64,000 nt of DNA from Dyadobacter sp. 676 (GCF_040448675.1 NZ_CP159289.1:2790001-2854000); one strand, 5' to 3'. Counted from the stretch's first letter, positions 10,985 to 21,447 are shown. Numbers and translations are program-made. The notes: generated by a model from the sequence alone, not told the origin.

Positions 10985-12325
10985 ATGGCTAGAAAAATTT
11001 TAACGGAGCATATCAATGTCCCCGGTATCGAGACCTTCGATGTTTATCGCAGACAGGGAGGTTATACCGCCGTTGAAAAGGCTATCAAAACCATGACCCC
11101 GGAAGAGGTGGTGGAAGAAGCGAAAAAATCAGGTGTACGCGGCCGTGGTGGTGCGGGTTTCCCGATGGGCATGAAATGGGGCTTCCTGGCCAAGCCCGAG
11201 GGCGTTCCCCGTTACCTGGTTTGTAACGCCGACGAATCGGAACCGGGCACATTCAAGGACCATCATTTAATGAAATCCATCCCTCACCTGCTGATCGAGG
11301 GGATGATTATTTCGAGTTACGCGCTGGGGGCTAACAAGTCGTTCATCTACGTGCGCGGCGAGCTCATGTACGTGATCCGCATTCTCGAAAAAGCCATTGC
11401 GGAGGCAAAAGCGCAGGGTTTTTTAGGTAAAAACATTCTGGGCTCCGGCTACGACCTTGAGCTGGTCGTGCAGCCGGGAGGTGGCGCTTACATTTGCGGT
11501 GAAGAAACCGCATTGCTCGAATCCCTCGAAGGGAAAAGAGGCAATCCGAGAAACAAACCGCCATTCCCTGCGGTAAAAGGTCTTTACCAGAGCCCTACCG
11601 TAGTGAACAACGTGGAGTCGATTTCCAATATGCCGTGGATCATCAACAATGGCGGCGATGCCTATGCGGCAATCGGGATTGGCAGGAGTACCGGTACCAA
11701 GTTGATTTCTGCATCAGGGCACATTCAAAAACCCGGCGTTTATGAAATCGAGCTGGGTGTAAGCGTTGAAGAGTTTATCAATTCGGACGAATATTGCGGG
11801 GGTATCCGTAAAGGCCACCATCTGAAAGCATTGGTAGCCGGCGGCTCCTCAGTACCCATTCTTCCGGCTAACCTGATTATGAAAACCGCGAACGGCGAAG
11901 ATCGCCTGATGACGTATGAATCGCTTTCAGACGGCGGTTTTGCAACAGGTACGATGCTCGGTTCGGGCGGTTTTATTGTTTTTGACGAAACAGCCTGCAT
12001 CGTTCGCAATACCTGGAATTTCTCGCGCTTTTATCATCACGAATCGTGCGGACAGTGCAGCCCATGCCGCGAGGGAACGGGCTGGATGGAAAAGGTCCTC
12101 CACCGCATCGAGCACGGCCATGGCAGCATGCACGACATCGATTTGCTCGTAGATATTTCAAAGAAAATAGAAGGTAACACCATTTGTCCGCTCGGCGATG
12201 CGGCCGCCTGGCCCGTAGCCAGCGCAATTCGCCATTTCCGAGACGAATTTGTGTGGCATATTACCCATCCGCAGGAAGCGACACAACCGGGCGCGGTTTA
12301 TATGGGTGAAATGGCCCTGGTGTAA
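10985..12325 (+). CDS. nuoF: NADH-quinone oxidoreductase subunit F
   Basis: This is the NADH-binding, FMN-containing 51-kDa-type subunit of complex I. The 446-residue product has GRGGAGFPMGMKW (NADH/FMN site), GAYICGEETALLESLEG, and the 4Fe-4S motif ESCGQCSPCREGT with the last cysteine in TICPLGD. All cofactor residues are present. Confidence 0.97.
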   Translation: MARKILTEHINVPGIETFDVYRRQGGYTAVEKAIKTMTPEEVVEEAKKSGVRGRGGAGFPMGMKWGFLAKPEGVPRYLVCNADESEPGTFKDHHLMKSIPHLLIEGMIISSYALGANKSFIYVRGELMYVIRILEKAIAEAKAQGFLGKNILGSGYDLELVVQPGGGAYICGEETALLESLEGKRGNPRNKPPFPAVKGLYQSPTVVNNVESISNMPWIINNGGDAYAAIGIGRSTGTKLISASGHIQKPGVYEIELGVSVEEFINSDEYCGGIRKGHHLKALVAGGSSVPILPANLIMKTANGEDRLMTYESLSDGGFATGTMLGSGGFIVFDETACIVRNTWNFSRFYHHESCGQCSPCREGTGWMEKVLHRIEHGHGSMHDIDLLVDISKKIEGNTICPLGDAAAWPVASAIRHFRDEFVWHITHPQEATQPGAVYMGEMALV

Positions 12326-12355
12326 CAAATCTCAGAACATTGTACAGGATTGGAC

Positions 12356-13471
12356 ATGGAAGAAGTTAAACCCCAATTGTTGAAAATTACATTCGACGGC
12401 ATCGAGGTCGAAGTGGAACCCGGGACTACCATCATGCAGGCGGCTCGCAAGATCGCCGAAGCGGATGAAAGCCAGGGCCACCTTGTTCCGCCGGCGATGT
12501 GCTACTATAAACCGCTGCCTGTTTCAGGAGGTAAATGCCGGGCCTGCCTGGTGAAAGTGACTGCGGGTTCCGCCAAGGATCCCCGTCCGATGCCGAAGCT
12601 GGTGCCGTCCTGCATTACGCAGGTTCAGGATGGAATGGTGGTTGAAAATACGACCAACCAGGCGGTGCTCGATACCCGCAGGGGCATCGTAGAATTTCTG
12701 CTGATCAATCACCCGCTCGACTGCCCTATTTGCGATCAGGCCGGTGAATGCCATTTGCAGGATTTCGCATTTGAGCATGGTTCGGTAAAAACACGCTACG
12801 AGGAGGAAAGAAGGACTTTCGACAAAATCGATATCGGTCCTTACGTGCAGCTCCACATGACGCGATGCATTCTTTGCTACCGCTGCGTGTATACCGCCGA
12901 CCAGATTACCGACAAGCGCGTTCATGGGGTGATGAACCGTGGGGACGCTTCGGAAATCAGCACCTACATCGAAAAAGCGATCGATAACGATTTCTCCGGA
13001 AACGTGATCGACGTTTGTCCGGTAGGCGCGCTGACCGACAAGACATTCCGTTTCAAGAACCGCGTATGGTTCTCCAAACCCGAGGATGCTCACCGCGAAT
13101 GTGACAAATGCTGCGGCAAAGTGACATTATGGTATCGCGGGGAGGAAGTGATCCGCGTTACGGCCCGTAAGAATACCTGGGGCGAGGTAAACGATTTCAT
13201 TTGTAATACCTGCCGCTTTGAGAAAAAACAAACCAGCGACTGGGTATTGGAAGGACCTACCAAAGTAAAACGCAGTTCGGTAATATCGGCGAACAAATAC
13301 CGGAAGGATCTGATCGCGAAACCCAATTTCGCATTGAAACTGGCTGCATCGCAGTTCAAAAAAATCGACGACTCGAGGCCCTATATAACCGATCCGGAAA
13401 CGATTCGTCACCTGAGCATCGAGAATAATGAAAAGGCTAACCATCGTTCGCTGGCAGCCAGGAATAATTAA
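12356..13471 (+). CDS. nuoG: NADH-quinone oxidoreductase subunit G, short form
   Basis: This is the iron-sulfur subunit that passes electrons from NuoF toward NuoI. ATG 12356 is preferred over an in-frame TTG at 12350, giving 371 residues. In order: a 2Fe-2S ferredoxin fold (CYYKPLPVSGGKCRAC, then C in PSCITQ), the His-Cys motif HPLDCPICDQAGEC, the CILCYRC ... DVCPVG cluster motif, and a CDKC ... CNTC region. The large molybdopterin-oxidoreductase-like domain of long NuoG proteins is absent. This short form is, to my knowledge, usual in Bacteroidota rather than a truncation. nuoH follows after 38 bases. Confidence 0.92.
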   Translation: MEEVKPQLLKITFDGIEVEVEPGTTIMQAARKIAEADESQGHLVPPAMCYYKPLPVSGGKCRACLVKVTAGSAKDPRPMPKLVPSCITQVQDGMVVENTTNQAVLDTRRGIVEFLLINHPLDCPICDQAGECHLQDFAFEHGSVKTRYEEERRTFDKIDIGPYVQLHMTRCILCYRCVYTADQITDKRVHGVMNRGDASEISTYIEKAIDNDFSGNVIDVCPVGALTDKTFRFKNRVWFSKPEDAHRECDKCCGKVTLWYRGEEVIRVTARKNTWGEVNDFICNTCRFEKKQTSDWVLEGPTKVKRSSVISANKYRKDLIAKPNFALKLAASQFKKIDDSRPYITDPETIRHLSIENNEKANHRSLAARNN

Positions 13472-13509
13472 GGAAATCAGTCAAAGCAGCCGGATAAAAT
13501 TGCTTTCAA

Positions 13510-14589
13510 ATGGATTTAGTAGAATTTCTTGTTAAAACCGTAACCATCGTCGTCGTCTTCGGACTCACCCTTCTGATTGCCATGTATTCCACATGGGCTG
13601 AACGGAAGGTAGCAGGTTTCATCCAGGATCGCAGCGGCCCGAACCGTGCGGGTTGGGGCGGACTTTTGCAGCCGCTCGCGGATGCCGGTAAAATGTTCTT
13701 CAAAGAGGATTTTATCCCCGCACTGGCCAATAAATGGCTTTTCATCGCGGGTCCCAGCCTGGCGATGTTAACTGCCTTGCTCGCGAGCGCGGTTATCCCA
13801 TTCGGCAGCACATTCCGTATTGCCGGCCATGAAGTGGCATTGCAGGGTGTCGAATCCAATATCGGTATTCTGTACGTTTTCGGCGTTGTGGCATTGGGTG
13901 TATACGGGATCATGGTCGGAGGCTGGGCTTCGAACAACAAATTCTCTCTTCTCGGAGCGATCCGCGCCGCCTCGCAAAACATCAGTTACGAAGTAGCCAT
14001 GGGCCTGTCACTGATCGCGATCCTGATGATGAGCAGTTCGCTGTCATTGGGCGAGATCGTTGCGCAGCAGCATGGTATGAACTGGAATATCTTCTACCAG
14101 CCGTTGGGCTTCATTATTTTCATTACCTGCTCGTTCGCTGAATGTAACCGTGTCCCATTCGACCTCCCCGAATGCGAAACTGAGCTTGTGGGTGGTTATC
14201 ATACCGAGTATGGTAGTATGAAACTGGGCTTCTATCTGTTTGCGGAGTATATCAACATGTTCATTTCCTCGGCCATCATTTCCGTGTTGTATTTTGGTGG
14301 TTATAACTATCCGGGAATGGATTTTGTCTACGGGCAGCTGGTTAAGGCTTTCGGAACTGAAACAGGGCACAACATAGCAACGTTGATCGGAACGGCAGTT
14401 TTCTTTGGAAAGGCATTGTTCTTCGTGTTCTTCTACATGTGGGTACGTTGGACGATCCCCCGTTTCCGCTACGATCAGCTGATGAACCTCGGTTGGAAAA
14501 AGCTGATCCCGCTTGCCATTTTTAACATCCTCATCACTGGTGCTGCGGTGCTTTTTCTTAAGCCTGTAATCACTTCGTGGTTGAATTAA
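13510..14589 (+). CDS. nuoH: NADH-quinone oxidoreductase subunit H
   Basis: This is the membrane subunit that forms the heel of complex I next to the quinone cavity. The 359-residue product has about eight hydrophobic helices and the signatures AERKVAGFIQDRSGPNRAG and AECNRVPFDLPECETELV, which hold conserved charged residues of the proton and quinone path. nuoI starts 18 bases later. Confidence 0.96.
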   Translation: MDLVEFLVKTVTIVVVFGLTLLIAMYSTWAERKVAGFIQDRSGPNRAGWGGLLQPLADAGKMFFKEDFIPALANKWLFIAGPSLAMLTALLASAVIPFGSTFRIAGHEVALQGVESNIGILYVFGVVALGVYGIMVGGWASNNKFSLLGAIRAASQNISYEVAMGLSLIAILMMSSSLSLGEIVAQQHGMNWNIFYQPLGFIIFITCSFAECNRVPFDLPECETELVGGYHTEYGSMKLGFYLFAEYINMFISSAIISVLYFGGYNYPGMDFVYGQLVKAFGTETGHNIATLIGTAVFFGKALFFVFFYMWVRWTIPRFRYDQLMNLGWKKLIPLAIFNILITGAAVLFLKPVITSWLN

Positions 14590-14607
14590 TTTCAAAATCG
14601 TATTGCC

Positions 14608-15201
14608 ATGCAATTGACAAATCGCTCAAAGCAAGTAAGCAATAAACAAATGACGCTGGCCGAACGCGCCTATCTGCCTGCTATTGCAACAGGTCTGGCG
14701 ATTACGATCAAGCACTTCTTCTCAAAGAAAGTTACGATCCAATACCCCGAAGTGAAACGGTACCTTGGCCCGGTTTTCCGCGGGCGACATATTCTGAAAA
14801 GAGATGCCGAAGGTCGCGAACGCTGTACAGCCTGCGGGTTGTGTGCGGTAGCCTGCCCTGCGGAAGCGATTTCGATGGTTGCCGCCGAGCGTGTGAAGGG
14901 AGAAGAGCATCTCTACCGTGAAGAAAAATACGCGGCCGTTTACGAGGTTAATATGCTGCGCTGCATTTTCTGCGGCCTGTGCGAAGAGGCGTGTCCGAAA
15001 CAGGCCGTTTACCTGCGCCACGACGAGTTCGTACCCGTGTTTACGGAACGCGACCAGGTGATCTGGGGCAAAGACCTCCTCGTGGAAGATATGAACAACC
15101 GCTATACCCGGGAAGCCTGGACCAAGGAAGAAGCACGTGCCCTGGATGCCAAAAGAGCCCGTGGTGAAGCTACCAATGTTGTTCCAAGAGCTATTCCTTG
15201 A
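14608..15201 (+). CDS. nuoI: NADH-quinone oxidoreductase subunit I (first copy, normal length)
   Basis: A two-cluster ferredoxin-like subunit carrying two 4Fe-4S centres. The 197-residue product has CTACGLCAVACP near residue 72 and CIFCGLCEEACP near 119, both complete. It differs clearly from the second NuoI at 50720-52064, which has a long repetitive tail. The two copies are only distantly similar outside the cluster motifs. Confidence 0.94.
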   Translation: MQLTNRSKQVSNKQMTLAERAYLPAIATGLAITIKHFFSKKVTIQYPEVKRYLGPVFRGRHILKRDAEGRERCTACGLCAVACPAEAISMVAAERVKGEEHLYREEKYAAVYEVNMLRCIFCGLCEEACPKQAVYLRHDEFVPVFTERDQVIWGKDLLVEDMNNRYTREAWTKEEARALDAKRARGEATNVVPRAIP

Positions 15202-15237
15202 TCGGTAAACCAAGAACTGTCAGCAGTTACAAACATC

Positions 15238-15756
15238 ATGAATTCAGCAGTATCGTTTTTTTATTTTCTATCCTTTCTGACCATCCTGAGCGCGGTGATG
15301 GTCGTCGTGTCGCGCAACCCCATTCACAGCGTTCTTTACCTGATCCTGACGTTTTTTACGCTCTCAGGGCATTATATCCTGCTGAATGCACAGTTTTTGG
15401 CTGCTGTTAACATTATCGTGTATGCGGGCGCGATTATGGTGCTTTTCCTCTTCGTAATCATGTTCCTCAATATGAAGCAGGATCAGGAGGAGGCTAAAAC
15501 CAATCTGACAAAAATAGCCGCGACCATCGTCGGCGGGACCGTATTTGTAATCCTCTTCGGCGCTTACCGTAAAACCGCGATCGCACCATTCGACCCGCAA
15601 ACCTACGATTCGCAGGTCGGTATGATCGAAAGCCTCGGACATATGCTTTTCCGCGATTACCTGCTGCCATTCGAACTGGCCTCGATTCTTTTGCTCGTAG
15701 CGATGGTCGGCGCCGTGCTACTCGGCAAACGCGAAATCGGCGAACGGCATTTTTAG
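15238..15756 (+). CDS. nuoJ: NADH-quinone oxidoreductase subunit J (first copy); last gene of the operon
   Basis: A membrane subunit of complex I, 172 residues with five predicted helices. Helix 3 holds VNIIVYAGAIMVLFLFVIMF, with the conserved VYAGA-type pi-bulge region. The operon ends here: no nuoK, nuoL, nuoM or nuoN follows, and a bidirectional terminator lies 75 bases downstream. A second nuoJ at 50192-50713 is paired with nuoK. Confidence 0.95.
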   Translation: MNSAVSFFYFLSFLTILSAVMVVVSRNPIHSVLYLILTFFTLSGHYILLNAQFLAAVNIIVYAGAIMVLFLFVIMFLNMKQDQEEAKTNLTKIAATIVGGTVFVILFGAYRKTAIAPFDPQTYDSQVGMIESLGHMLFRDYLLPFELASILLLVAMVGAVLLGKREIGERHF

Positions 15757-15830
15757 GAGTTAGAAGTTTGCGAGTTTAGAGTCTAAGAGTTTAAAGTCTG
15801 GTTAATCAATCTGGATCCAATTATTACCCT

Positions 15831-15876
15831 AAAACAAAAATGGAGATGTTTGTAAGAACATCTCCATTTTTGTTTT
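15831..15876. terminator. Bidirectional terminator between nuoJ and gcvP
   Basis: A perfect 20-bp stem (15831-15850 with 15857-15876, core TGGAGATGTT/AACATCTCCA) closes over TGTAAG. A-rich and T-rich flanks let it serve both the nuo operon and the converging gcvP gene. Confidence 0.85.
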
Positions 15877-15889
15877 GCCGGCTTGCCGG

Positions 15890-18784
15890 TTACGCCTCTT
15901 CTACCTCTGAATAAGCCTCAACCGGGATGCAAGAGCAGATCAGGTTCCGGTCGCCGTAAGCGCTGTCTACACGGCTTACGCTTGGCCAGAACTTGTTAAA
16001 GCGCAGGTATGGCAGCGGGAATGCGGCTTTTTCGCGGCTGTACGAACGATTCCAGCTTTCGTTCAGTAATACGCGCGAAGTATGCGGTGCATTCTTCAAT
16101 ACATTGTCTGTCCGGTCGGCAATTCCTTCTTCCACTTCCCGGATCTCATTACGGATCGCGATCATTGCGTCGCAGAAACGGTCCAGCTCCGCTTTCGATT
16201 CGGATTCGGTAGGCTCGATCATCAATGTGCCGGCAACCGGGAATGAAAGGGTTGGTGCATGGAAACCGTAGTCCATCAAACGTTTCGCCAGATCCTCGGC
16301 TTCCACGCCGACCGCTTTGAAGCTGCGGCAATCAACGATCATTTCATGTGCGCAACGGCCGTTTGCACCCGTATAAAGCACCTCATAATGGCCACTCAGG
16401 CGTTCCTTAATGTAGTTTGCGTTCAGGATAGCGTATTTGGTTGCATTAGTAAGCCCTTCTCCGCCCATCATGGCGATGTATGCATAAGAGATCGTCAGAA
16501 TGCTTGCGCTGCCATAAGGTGCGGCAGAAACCGCCCCTGCTTGTCCGGCAGGCAAATGTTCCGGTTGCGTGCTGAAATTCACGTGTCCCGGCAGGAACGG
16601 CATCAGGTGCTCGGCCACGCCGATCGGCCCTACGCCAGGACCGCCGCCGCCATGCGGGATGCAGAATGTCTTGTGCAGATTAAGGTGGCAAACATCGGCA
16701 CCAATGCTGGCGGGGCTTGTAAGACCCACCTGCGCGTTCATATTTGCACCGTCCATATAAACCTGTCCGCCGAACGAGTGGATCATCGAACAGATTTCAA
16801 TAATGCTTTCTTCATAAACACCGTGCGTCGAGGGATAGGTTACCATCAGGCACGACAGATCGGCGGCATGTTGCTCCGCTTTCTCGCGCAAATCTTCCAC
16901 ATCTATATTACCACGCTCGTCGCATTTGGTAACTACCACCTTCATTCCTGCCATCACAGCGGAAGCCGGATTGGTTCCGTGCGCCGACGAAGGGATCAGT
17001 GCCACATTGCGATGTGCCTCGCCGCGGCTTTCATGGTATGCGCGAATGGCCATCAAACCGGCATATTCGCCTTGCGCGCCCGAGTTTGGCTGGAACGACA
17101 TCGCCGCGAAACCGGTGATCTCGCAAAGCCAGGTATTCAGCTCGCTCACCAGCTGCGCATACCCACCAACCTGATTGGTAGGTGCAAACGGGTGCAACCC
17201 TCCAAACTCCGGCCACGTAAGCGGGATCATTTCGGCAGTAGCGTTCAGTTTCATCGTACAGCTACCGAGCGAAATCATGGAATGTACCAGCGAAAGGTCC
17301 TTGTTTTCCAGAGATTTCAGATAACGGAGCATTTCGTGCTCGGTATGGTGCGTATTGAAAACCGGATGTGTGAGGTATTCCGAAGTTCTCACCAGGTTTT
17401 CGGGCAGCGAGAATTCCAGTTCCTCGTCGATCACCATTTCGCCCTGGAAACCGGAAACTTCCGCAAATACATTCAGCAATGCGATCACGTCGTCGAATGT
17501 CTTCGCCTCGTCAAATGATACCGAGAGGCTTTCGTCACCGTGATATCTCAGGTTAATGCCCCATTTCAATGCCTGCTCACGCAATTTGCGGGTCAGTGGC
17601 GTCCTGAGCGTTACGGTATCGAAATAATTTTCAGTAACAACCTCGTAATTAAATTTCCTTACCGTATCCACAAACAGGCGGGTAAGGCCGTGAACGCGGC
17701 CTGCAATATTTTTGATACCCTCGGGCCCGTGGTAAACCGAATAAGCACCGGCAATAACGGCCAGCAATACCTGCGCGGTGCAAATGTTGGACGTGGCTTT
17801 TTCCCGACGGATATGCTGCTCACGCGTCTGCAACGCCATACGCAATGCGCGATTACCTTCGCCGTCTACCGAAACACCGATAATACGGCCCGGAATCTGG
17901 CGTTTATAAGCATCTTTGGTCGCGAAATACGCAGCGTGCGGACCGCCGTAACCCATTGGCACGCCAAAACGCTGAGACGAACCGATTACCACGTCGGCGC
18001 CCATTTCGCCCGGTGATTTCAGGAGCGTCAATGCGAGCAGGTCTGCTGCAACAGCCACGGTAATCCCCAACTCATGCGCCGAAGCGATAAAATCCGTATA
18101 ATCGATCACCTCGCCGTCGGTAGCCGGGTACTGAACGAGCGCGGCGTAAATATCTTCGTTGGTAAGATCCACGGTCGCGTGGTTGCCTACCACCACTTCA
18201 ATGCCGATTGGCTTTGCGCGGGTATATATCAGGTCGATCGTTTGCGGGTGGCACAGTTCCGACACGAAGAATGTGTTGGCTTTCTTTCTTGCACCAGCCT
18301 TTACAGCATTCAGCATGGTCATCGCCTCAGCGGCGGCGGTCGCTTCGTCGAGCAGTGAGGCATTCGCGATTTCCATTCCCGTCAGGTCGGTTACCACCGT
18401 CTGGAAATTCAGGAGCATTTCGAGCCGTCCCTGGGCGATCTCCGCCTGATACGGAGTGTAAGCAGTATACCAGGCCGGGTTTTCGAGGATATTCCTCAGA
18501 ATGACGTTCGGTGTGATGGTATCGTAGTAACCCGTGCCGATGTACGATTTCAGCACCGCGTTTTTGGAAGCAATTCTTTTAATGTATTGTAAAAATTCCT
18601 GCTCCGATTTGGGCCTCGGCAAATTCAGTGGTTTTTGTAGACGGATCGCAGAAGGCAGAGTCTGGTCGATCAGCTCGTCCACTGATCCCGCTCCGATAGT
18701 CTTCAACATTTCCTGCAATTCCTGTTCATCTTTACCGTGGTGACGGTTTTCAAACTTGTCCTGGTTTCGAAGATTAACTTTCAT
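15890..18784 (-). CDS. gcvP: glycine dehydrogenase (decarboxylating), P protein
   Basis: This PLP enzyme decarboxylates glycine in the glycine cleavage system. The 964-residue product is the fused single-chain form with both halves, as in most bacteria outside the two-subunit group. The PLP lysine lies in [17 protein letters not shown] near residue 700, and the N-terminal half has the family segment [17 protein letters not shown] -7 box sits upstream at 18828-18835. No gcvT or gcvH is adjacent, so the system is dispersed. Confidence 0.97.
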   Translation of the reverse strand: MKVNLRNQDKFENRHHGKDEQELQEMLKTIGAGSVDELIDQTLPSAIRLQKPLNLPRPKSEQEFLQYIKRIASKNAVLKSYIGTGYYDTITPNVILRNILENPAWYTAYTPYQAEIAQGRLEMLLNFQTVVTDLTGMEIANASLLDEATAAAEAMTMLNAVKAGARKKANTFFVSELCHPQTIDLIYTRAKPIGIEVVVGNHATVDLTNEDIYAALVQYPATDGEVIDYTDFIASAHELGITVAVAADLLALTLLKSPGEMGADVVIGSSQRFGVPMGYGGPHAAYFATKDAYKRQIPGRIIGVSVDGEGNRALRMALQTREQHIRREKATSNICTAQVLLAVIAGAYSVYHGPEGIKNIAGRVHGLTRLFVDTVRKFNYEVVTENYFDTVTLRTPLTRKLREQALKWGINLRYHGDESLSVSFDEAKTFDDVIALLNVFAEVSGFQGEMVIDEELEFSLPENLVRTSEYLTHPVFNTHHTEHEMLRYLKSLENKDLSLVHSMISLGSCTMKLNATAEMIPLTWPEFGGLHPFAPTNQVGGYAQLVSELNTWLCEITGFAAMSFQPNSGAQGEYAGLMAIRAYHESRGEAHRNVALIPSSAHGTNPASAVMAGMKVVVTKCDERGNIDVEDLREKAEQHAADLSCLMVTYPSTHGVYEESIIEICSMIHSFGGQVYMDGANMNAQVGLTSPASIGADVCHLNLHKTFCIPHGGGGPGVGPIGVAEHLMPFLPGHVNFSTQPEHLPAGQAGAVSAAPYGSASILTISYAYIAMMGGEGLTNATKYAILNANYIKERLSGHYEVLYTGANGRCAHEMIVDCRSFKAVGVEAEDLAKRLMDYGFHAPTLSFPVAGTLMIEPTESESKAELDRFCDAMIAIRNEIREVEEGIADRTDNVLKNAPHTSRVLLNESWNRSYSREKAAFPLPYLRFNKFWPSVSRVDSAYGDRNLICSCIPVEAYSEVEEA

Positions 18785-18827
18785 TCAAGTTAGGCTGAGA
18801 ACGCCGCTATTAGGTGATTTTAAAATA

Positions 18828-18835
18828 CAAAAGTA
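18828..18835 (-). promoter_or_regulatory. -7 box before gcvP
   Basis: TACTTTTG on the minus strand fits TAnnTTTG and lies 43 bases before the gcvP start. Confidence 0.45.
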
Positions 18836-18915
18836 AGCAAATCCAACCAAATCTTTCAGAGATCGATGGCTATGCTTACTCTTGATTATGTACAAAATGT
18901 ATTAAACGGAAGTTC

Positions 18916-19143
18916 CTAGTGGTTAGGGCAGCCGCAATCTGTTTTTCGTTTGAATATTCCAAGGAATTTCTTGGATCTGGGCTTCTTATAACCCTTGTAT
19001 TTTTTCTTTTTACCAAACAGCTCCACTTTGGCCGCATCCGGAGCAGCTGAAACGGTTGCCGCCGAAACTGTTTGTACACCTGAAATACTGCAAATCAATG
19101 CCAGTACCAGAAACCAGGGAGTAATTTTCTTCATCATTTTCAT
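18916..19143 (-). CDS. small secreted lysine-rich protein, function unknown
   Basis: This 75-residue product starts with MKMMKKITPW and a clear signal peptide with a hydrophobic core, cleaved near VSAA. The mature part is very basic (KKKKYKGYKKPRSKK) and ends in CGCPNH, so it has two cysteines. An upstream in-frame start at 19158 is possible but gives a worse signal peptide. It stands alone between gcvP and the metallophosphoesterase gene. I do not recognise the family. Confidence 0.6.
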   Translation of the reverse strand: MKMMKKITPWFLVLALICSISGVQTVSAATVSAAPDAAKVELFGKKKKYKGYKKPRSKKFLGIFKRKTDCGCPNH

Positions 19144-19173
19144 GCGATGGATCGTCAAAGGTTACTAATGCAA

Positions 19174-19205
19174 CGCAATGCATGCCTGTTTCGGTATGCA
19201 TTGCG
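19174..19205. repeat. Intergenic inverted repeat
   Basis: CGCAATGCAT (19174-19183) and ATGCATTGCG (19196-19205) pair perfectly and extend by three G-C/G-T pairs into the loop. It lies after the metallophosphoesterase gene and before the small basic protein gene. There is no T-tract, so it could be an mRNA hairpin or a protein site rather than a terminator. Confidence 0.45.
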
Positions 19206-19233
19206 CAAAGCCGTTCACAATTTTCCAAAAATT

Positions 19234-20490
19234 TTATGCCTTTACCAATTCCAGGATCGTGATTTCGGGCAGGATGCCCACACGGCCGGGATAACCCAGA
19301 TAACCAAATCCGCGATTGACGTACAAATACTGATTATTCTGCTCGTACAGCCCCGCCCACTGCTTGTAACGGTATTGAACGGGGCTCCATTTCAGTTTGC
19401 CGATCTCTACGCCAAACTGCATCCCGTGCGTGTGCCCGGCGAGCGCAAGATCGATATCCTTGTATTTGGGCAACACCTGCGCTTCCCAATGGCTGGGATC
19501 ATGTGAAAGCAATATCTTGACAGGATATTCCTCGGCGTGCCCGTACGCCTTTTCCAGGTTTCCGTATTTGGCAAAATTTCCCGCACCCCAGTTTTGTATT
19601 CCAATCAAACCGATCGACTCTCCGTCGACCGTAATGGCCCTGTTTTCATCCAGCATCAGTTTCCAGCCTAACAGTTCATGGGCTTTCTTCAGATTGGCCA
19701 GGTTGTTGGCTTTGGCCTGCATGTCGGGCCATTGAAAATAATCGCCATAGTCATGATTGCCCAGCACGGAATGTACACCCAAAGGCGCTTTCACCTTATC
19801 GAAAATATTGATGTAATCCTTCACTTCTACGGCCCGGTCGTTCACAAGATCGCCCGTAAAGAATGCGATGTCGGGTTTTTCTTTCATCAACATTTCAACA
19901 CCGCCCTTTACCGCCGTTTTATTGAAAAAACTGCCTGAGTGAATGTCCGAAAGCTGCGCGATTTTTATGCCGTGAAACTGTCGGGGAAGATTTTTCAGGG
20001 GCACTTTCACCCGGCGGATGCGGTAATCATGCGCACCGGACAGAATCCCGTAAGCAAACGTACCCATTAATCCGGCTCCCGCAACCACCGCAGTTGTCGC
20101 CAGAAACTGGGAACGTGGAATCACCGGTTCGCCGGTTTCCGGAGAGGGCGTTGCAGCCGATGGGACAAAAAGGCTGACAATCCATTGAAAAAAGCGGCGT
20201 ACATCGTCCAGGAGGAGAATCGCAACCGCCAGCAATTTCGAGAGATAAGGAATCGCGATAAACGCGACCACGAACGTGCGCGTGGTGCTTTTGAAATAAT
20301 CCGGCGGAAGCAATTGCATCCCGATGTAAGCTCCGAGGGTTGCAAGGGTAAGCGCCCAATAAGCTCCGCTGATCCAGCGTTGTGTTAAAGGCGCCAGGCC
20401 ACGAATAGCCAGTTTCAAACCTTGCCAGACGTACCAGTCGATGGCAAAAAGAACGAATGTAAGTATGATAAAAAAGAAGGTTCTATTCAT
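19234..20490 (-). CDS. membrane-anchored calcineurin-like metallophosphoesterase
   Basis: The 418-residue product starts with about four hydrophobic helices (residues 1-150), followed by a binuclear-metal phosphoesterase domain. Metal-ligand motifs in order are SDIHSG, GDLVND, GNHDYG, and SHDPSH with GHTHGM. The layout matches the YkuE/YaeI-like group, some members of which hydrolyse UDP-diacylglucosamine or related lipids. The substrate here is unknown. The active site probably faces one side of the inner membrane. Confidence 0.88.
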   Translation of the reverse strand: MNRTFFFIILTFVLFAIDWYVWQGLKLAIRGLAPLTQRWISGAYWALTLATLGAYIGMQLLPPDYFKSTTRTFVVAFIAIPYLSKLLAVAILLLDDVRRFFQWIVSLFVPSAATPSPETGEPVIPRSQFLATTAVVAGAGLMGTFAYGILSGAHDYRIRRVKVPLKNLPRQFHGIKIAQLSDIHSGSFFNKTAVKGGVEMLMKEKPDIAFFTGDLVNDRAVEVKDYINIFDKVKAPLGVHSVLGNHDYGDYFQWPDMQAKANNLANLKKAHELLGWKLMLDENRAITVDGESIGLIGIQNWGAGNFAKYGNLEKAYGHAEEYPVKILLSHDPSHWEAQVLPKYKDIDLALAGHTHGMQFGVEIGKLKWSPVQYRYKQWAGLYEQNNQYLYVNRGFGYLGYPGRVGILPEITILELVKA

Positions 20491-20632
20491 TTTTAGATAA
20501 TCGTTGTCATATCAACGATAAACGTAAGCGGCGTCTTTCACGTTCAATATCCTTCTGGCATTTCTGGTGAATGTACAGCAGTGGCTTCAAACCCGGGCCG
20601 AAGGTTAATTTCAGTTGCTAAACGGTTTTCCG

Positions 20633-20640
20633 TAGTTTTG
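20633..20640 (+). promoter_or_regulatory. -7 box before the small protein gene at 20662
   Basis: TAGTTTTG fits TAnnTTTG and lies 22 bases before ATG 20662, with TTG about 15 bases further upstream. The box lies inside the longer in-frame ORF that begins at 20581, which argues for the start at 20662. Confidence 0.5.
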
Positions 20641-20661
20641 TACCCTTATCCCACATCGGTT

Positions 20662-20883
20662 ATGTCGAAATATGATTTCAAACGGTTCCACATTCGTTCG
20701 ATGAATGCGGCAACGAACCAGGAAAGAGCGGAAATTAATCAGGAATTGAAAGATTTGTACGCTTCGCTTCCGGCAGACGAGAAAAAGGCTTTCAACGAAG
20801 AATTACAGCATTTCCTGACCCGGGAAGTAGCCCGCATTAAATCGGATTACGAATCCGTTAGAGGGCTGGATCAGCCAAACTGA
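20662..20883 (+). CDS. small conserved cytoplasmic protein, function unknown
   Basis: Starting at ATG 20662 the product is 73 residues, charged and predicted to be mostly helical, with no signal or membrane segment. An upstream in-frame ATG at 20581 exists, but the promoter box at 20633 and the poor leading sequence argue against it. It converges on yqgE with 3 bases between the stop codons. I do not recognise a named family. Confidence 0.65.
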   Translation: MSKYDFKRFHIRSMNAATNQERAEINQELKDLYASLPADEKKAFNEELQHFLTREVARIKSDYESVRGLDQPN

Positions 20884-20886
20884 CGA

Positions 20887-21447
20887 CTAGTTCAGGCGTG
20901 GATCGATCGGGTAATGGGCGATGGAGCGATACTCGCCGCCCATATTCCGGAGAATTTCACGCCAGAAATTGCCCGGAGGTGTTGAAAACAGAAAGTCGGA
21001 CGTAGTGCTGGAAATAATCCACGAGTCCTGTTTGATCTCCTCGTCGAGCTGCCCGCCACTCCATCCCGAGTAGCCGATAAAGAACATCACGTCTTCCGGT
21101 TTCAAAGTGTTCAGGTTCAGAAGCGTTTTTACATTGTTAAAATCGCCTCCCCAATAGACGTCTTTCATGATCTCCGTTCCTCCTGTTACAAGGTCGGGGC
21201 GGCGGTGAATAAAATGCAGTGTATTTTTTTCAACAGGACCTCCAAGGTGAAGGATAACATCCTGGTAGATGGTTTCTTCCAACACGTCCCCGAGGAAAAG
21301 ATCGGTGGTCTGGTTCAACACGAACCCGAAACTTCCCTGCTCATTATGCTCGCACATGAGGATCACTCCCCTTTCAAAGTTGGGATCGCCCAGAAATGGC
21401 TTGGCGATAAGCAAGCTTCCTTTTGAAACTTTGGCGGCTGACGGCAT
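20887..21447 (-). CDS. yqgE: YqgE/AlgH family protein
   Basis: The 186-residue product begins with the family pattern KGSLLIAKPFLGDPNFERGV and continues with LMCEHNEQGSFGFVLN, then GYSGWSGGQL and the DFLFSTPP segment near the C-terminus. Length and motif order are typical of YqgE/AlgH. The biochemical function of the family is not established. The gene is monocistronic here. Confidence 0.93.
   Translation of the reverse strand: MPSAAKVSKGSLLIAKPFLGDPNFERGVILMCEHNEQGSFGFVLNQTTDLFLGDVLEETIYQDVILHLGGPVEKNTLHFIHRRPDLVTGGTEIMKDVYWGGDFNNVKTLLNLNTLKPEDVMFFIGYSGWSGGQLDEEIKQDSWIISSTTSDFLFSTPPGNFWREILRNMGGEYRSIAHYPIDPRLN

Noticed and set aside
12350..12355. TTG start for nuoG
   Set aside because: An ATG two codons downstream (12356) is a more likely start; the extra residues add nothing conserved.
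16259..17518. Long plus-strand open frame of 419 codons
   Set aside because: It runs antisense through gcvP, which is a complete, well-conserved enzyme. The frame has odd composition and no motifs, so it is a shadow of GC-rich codon use.
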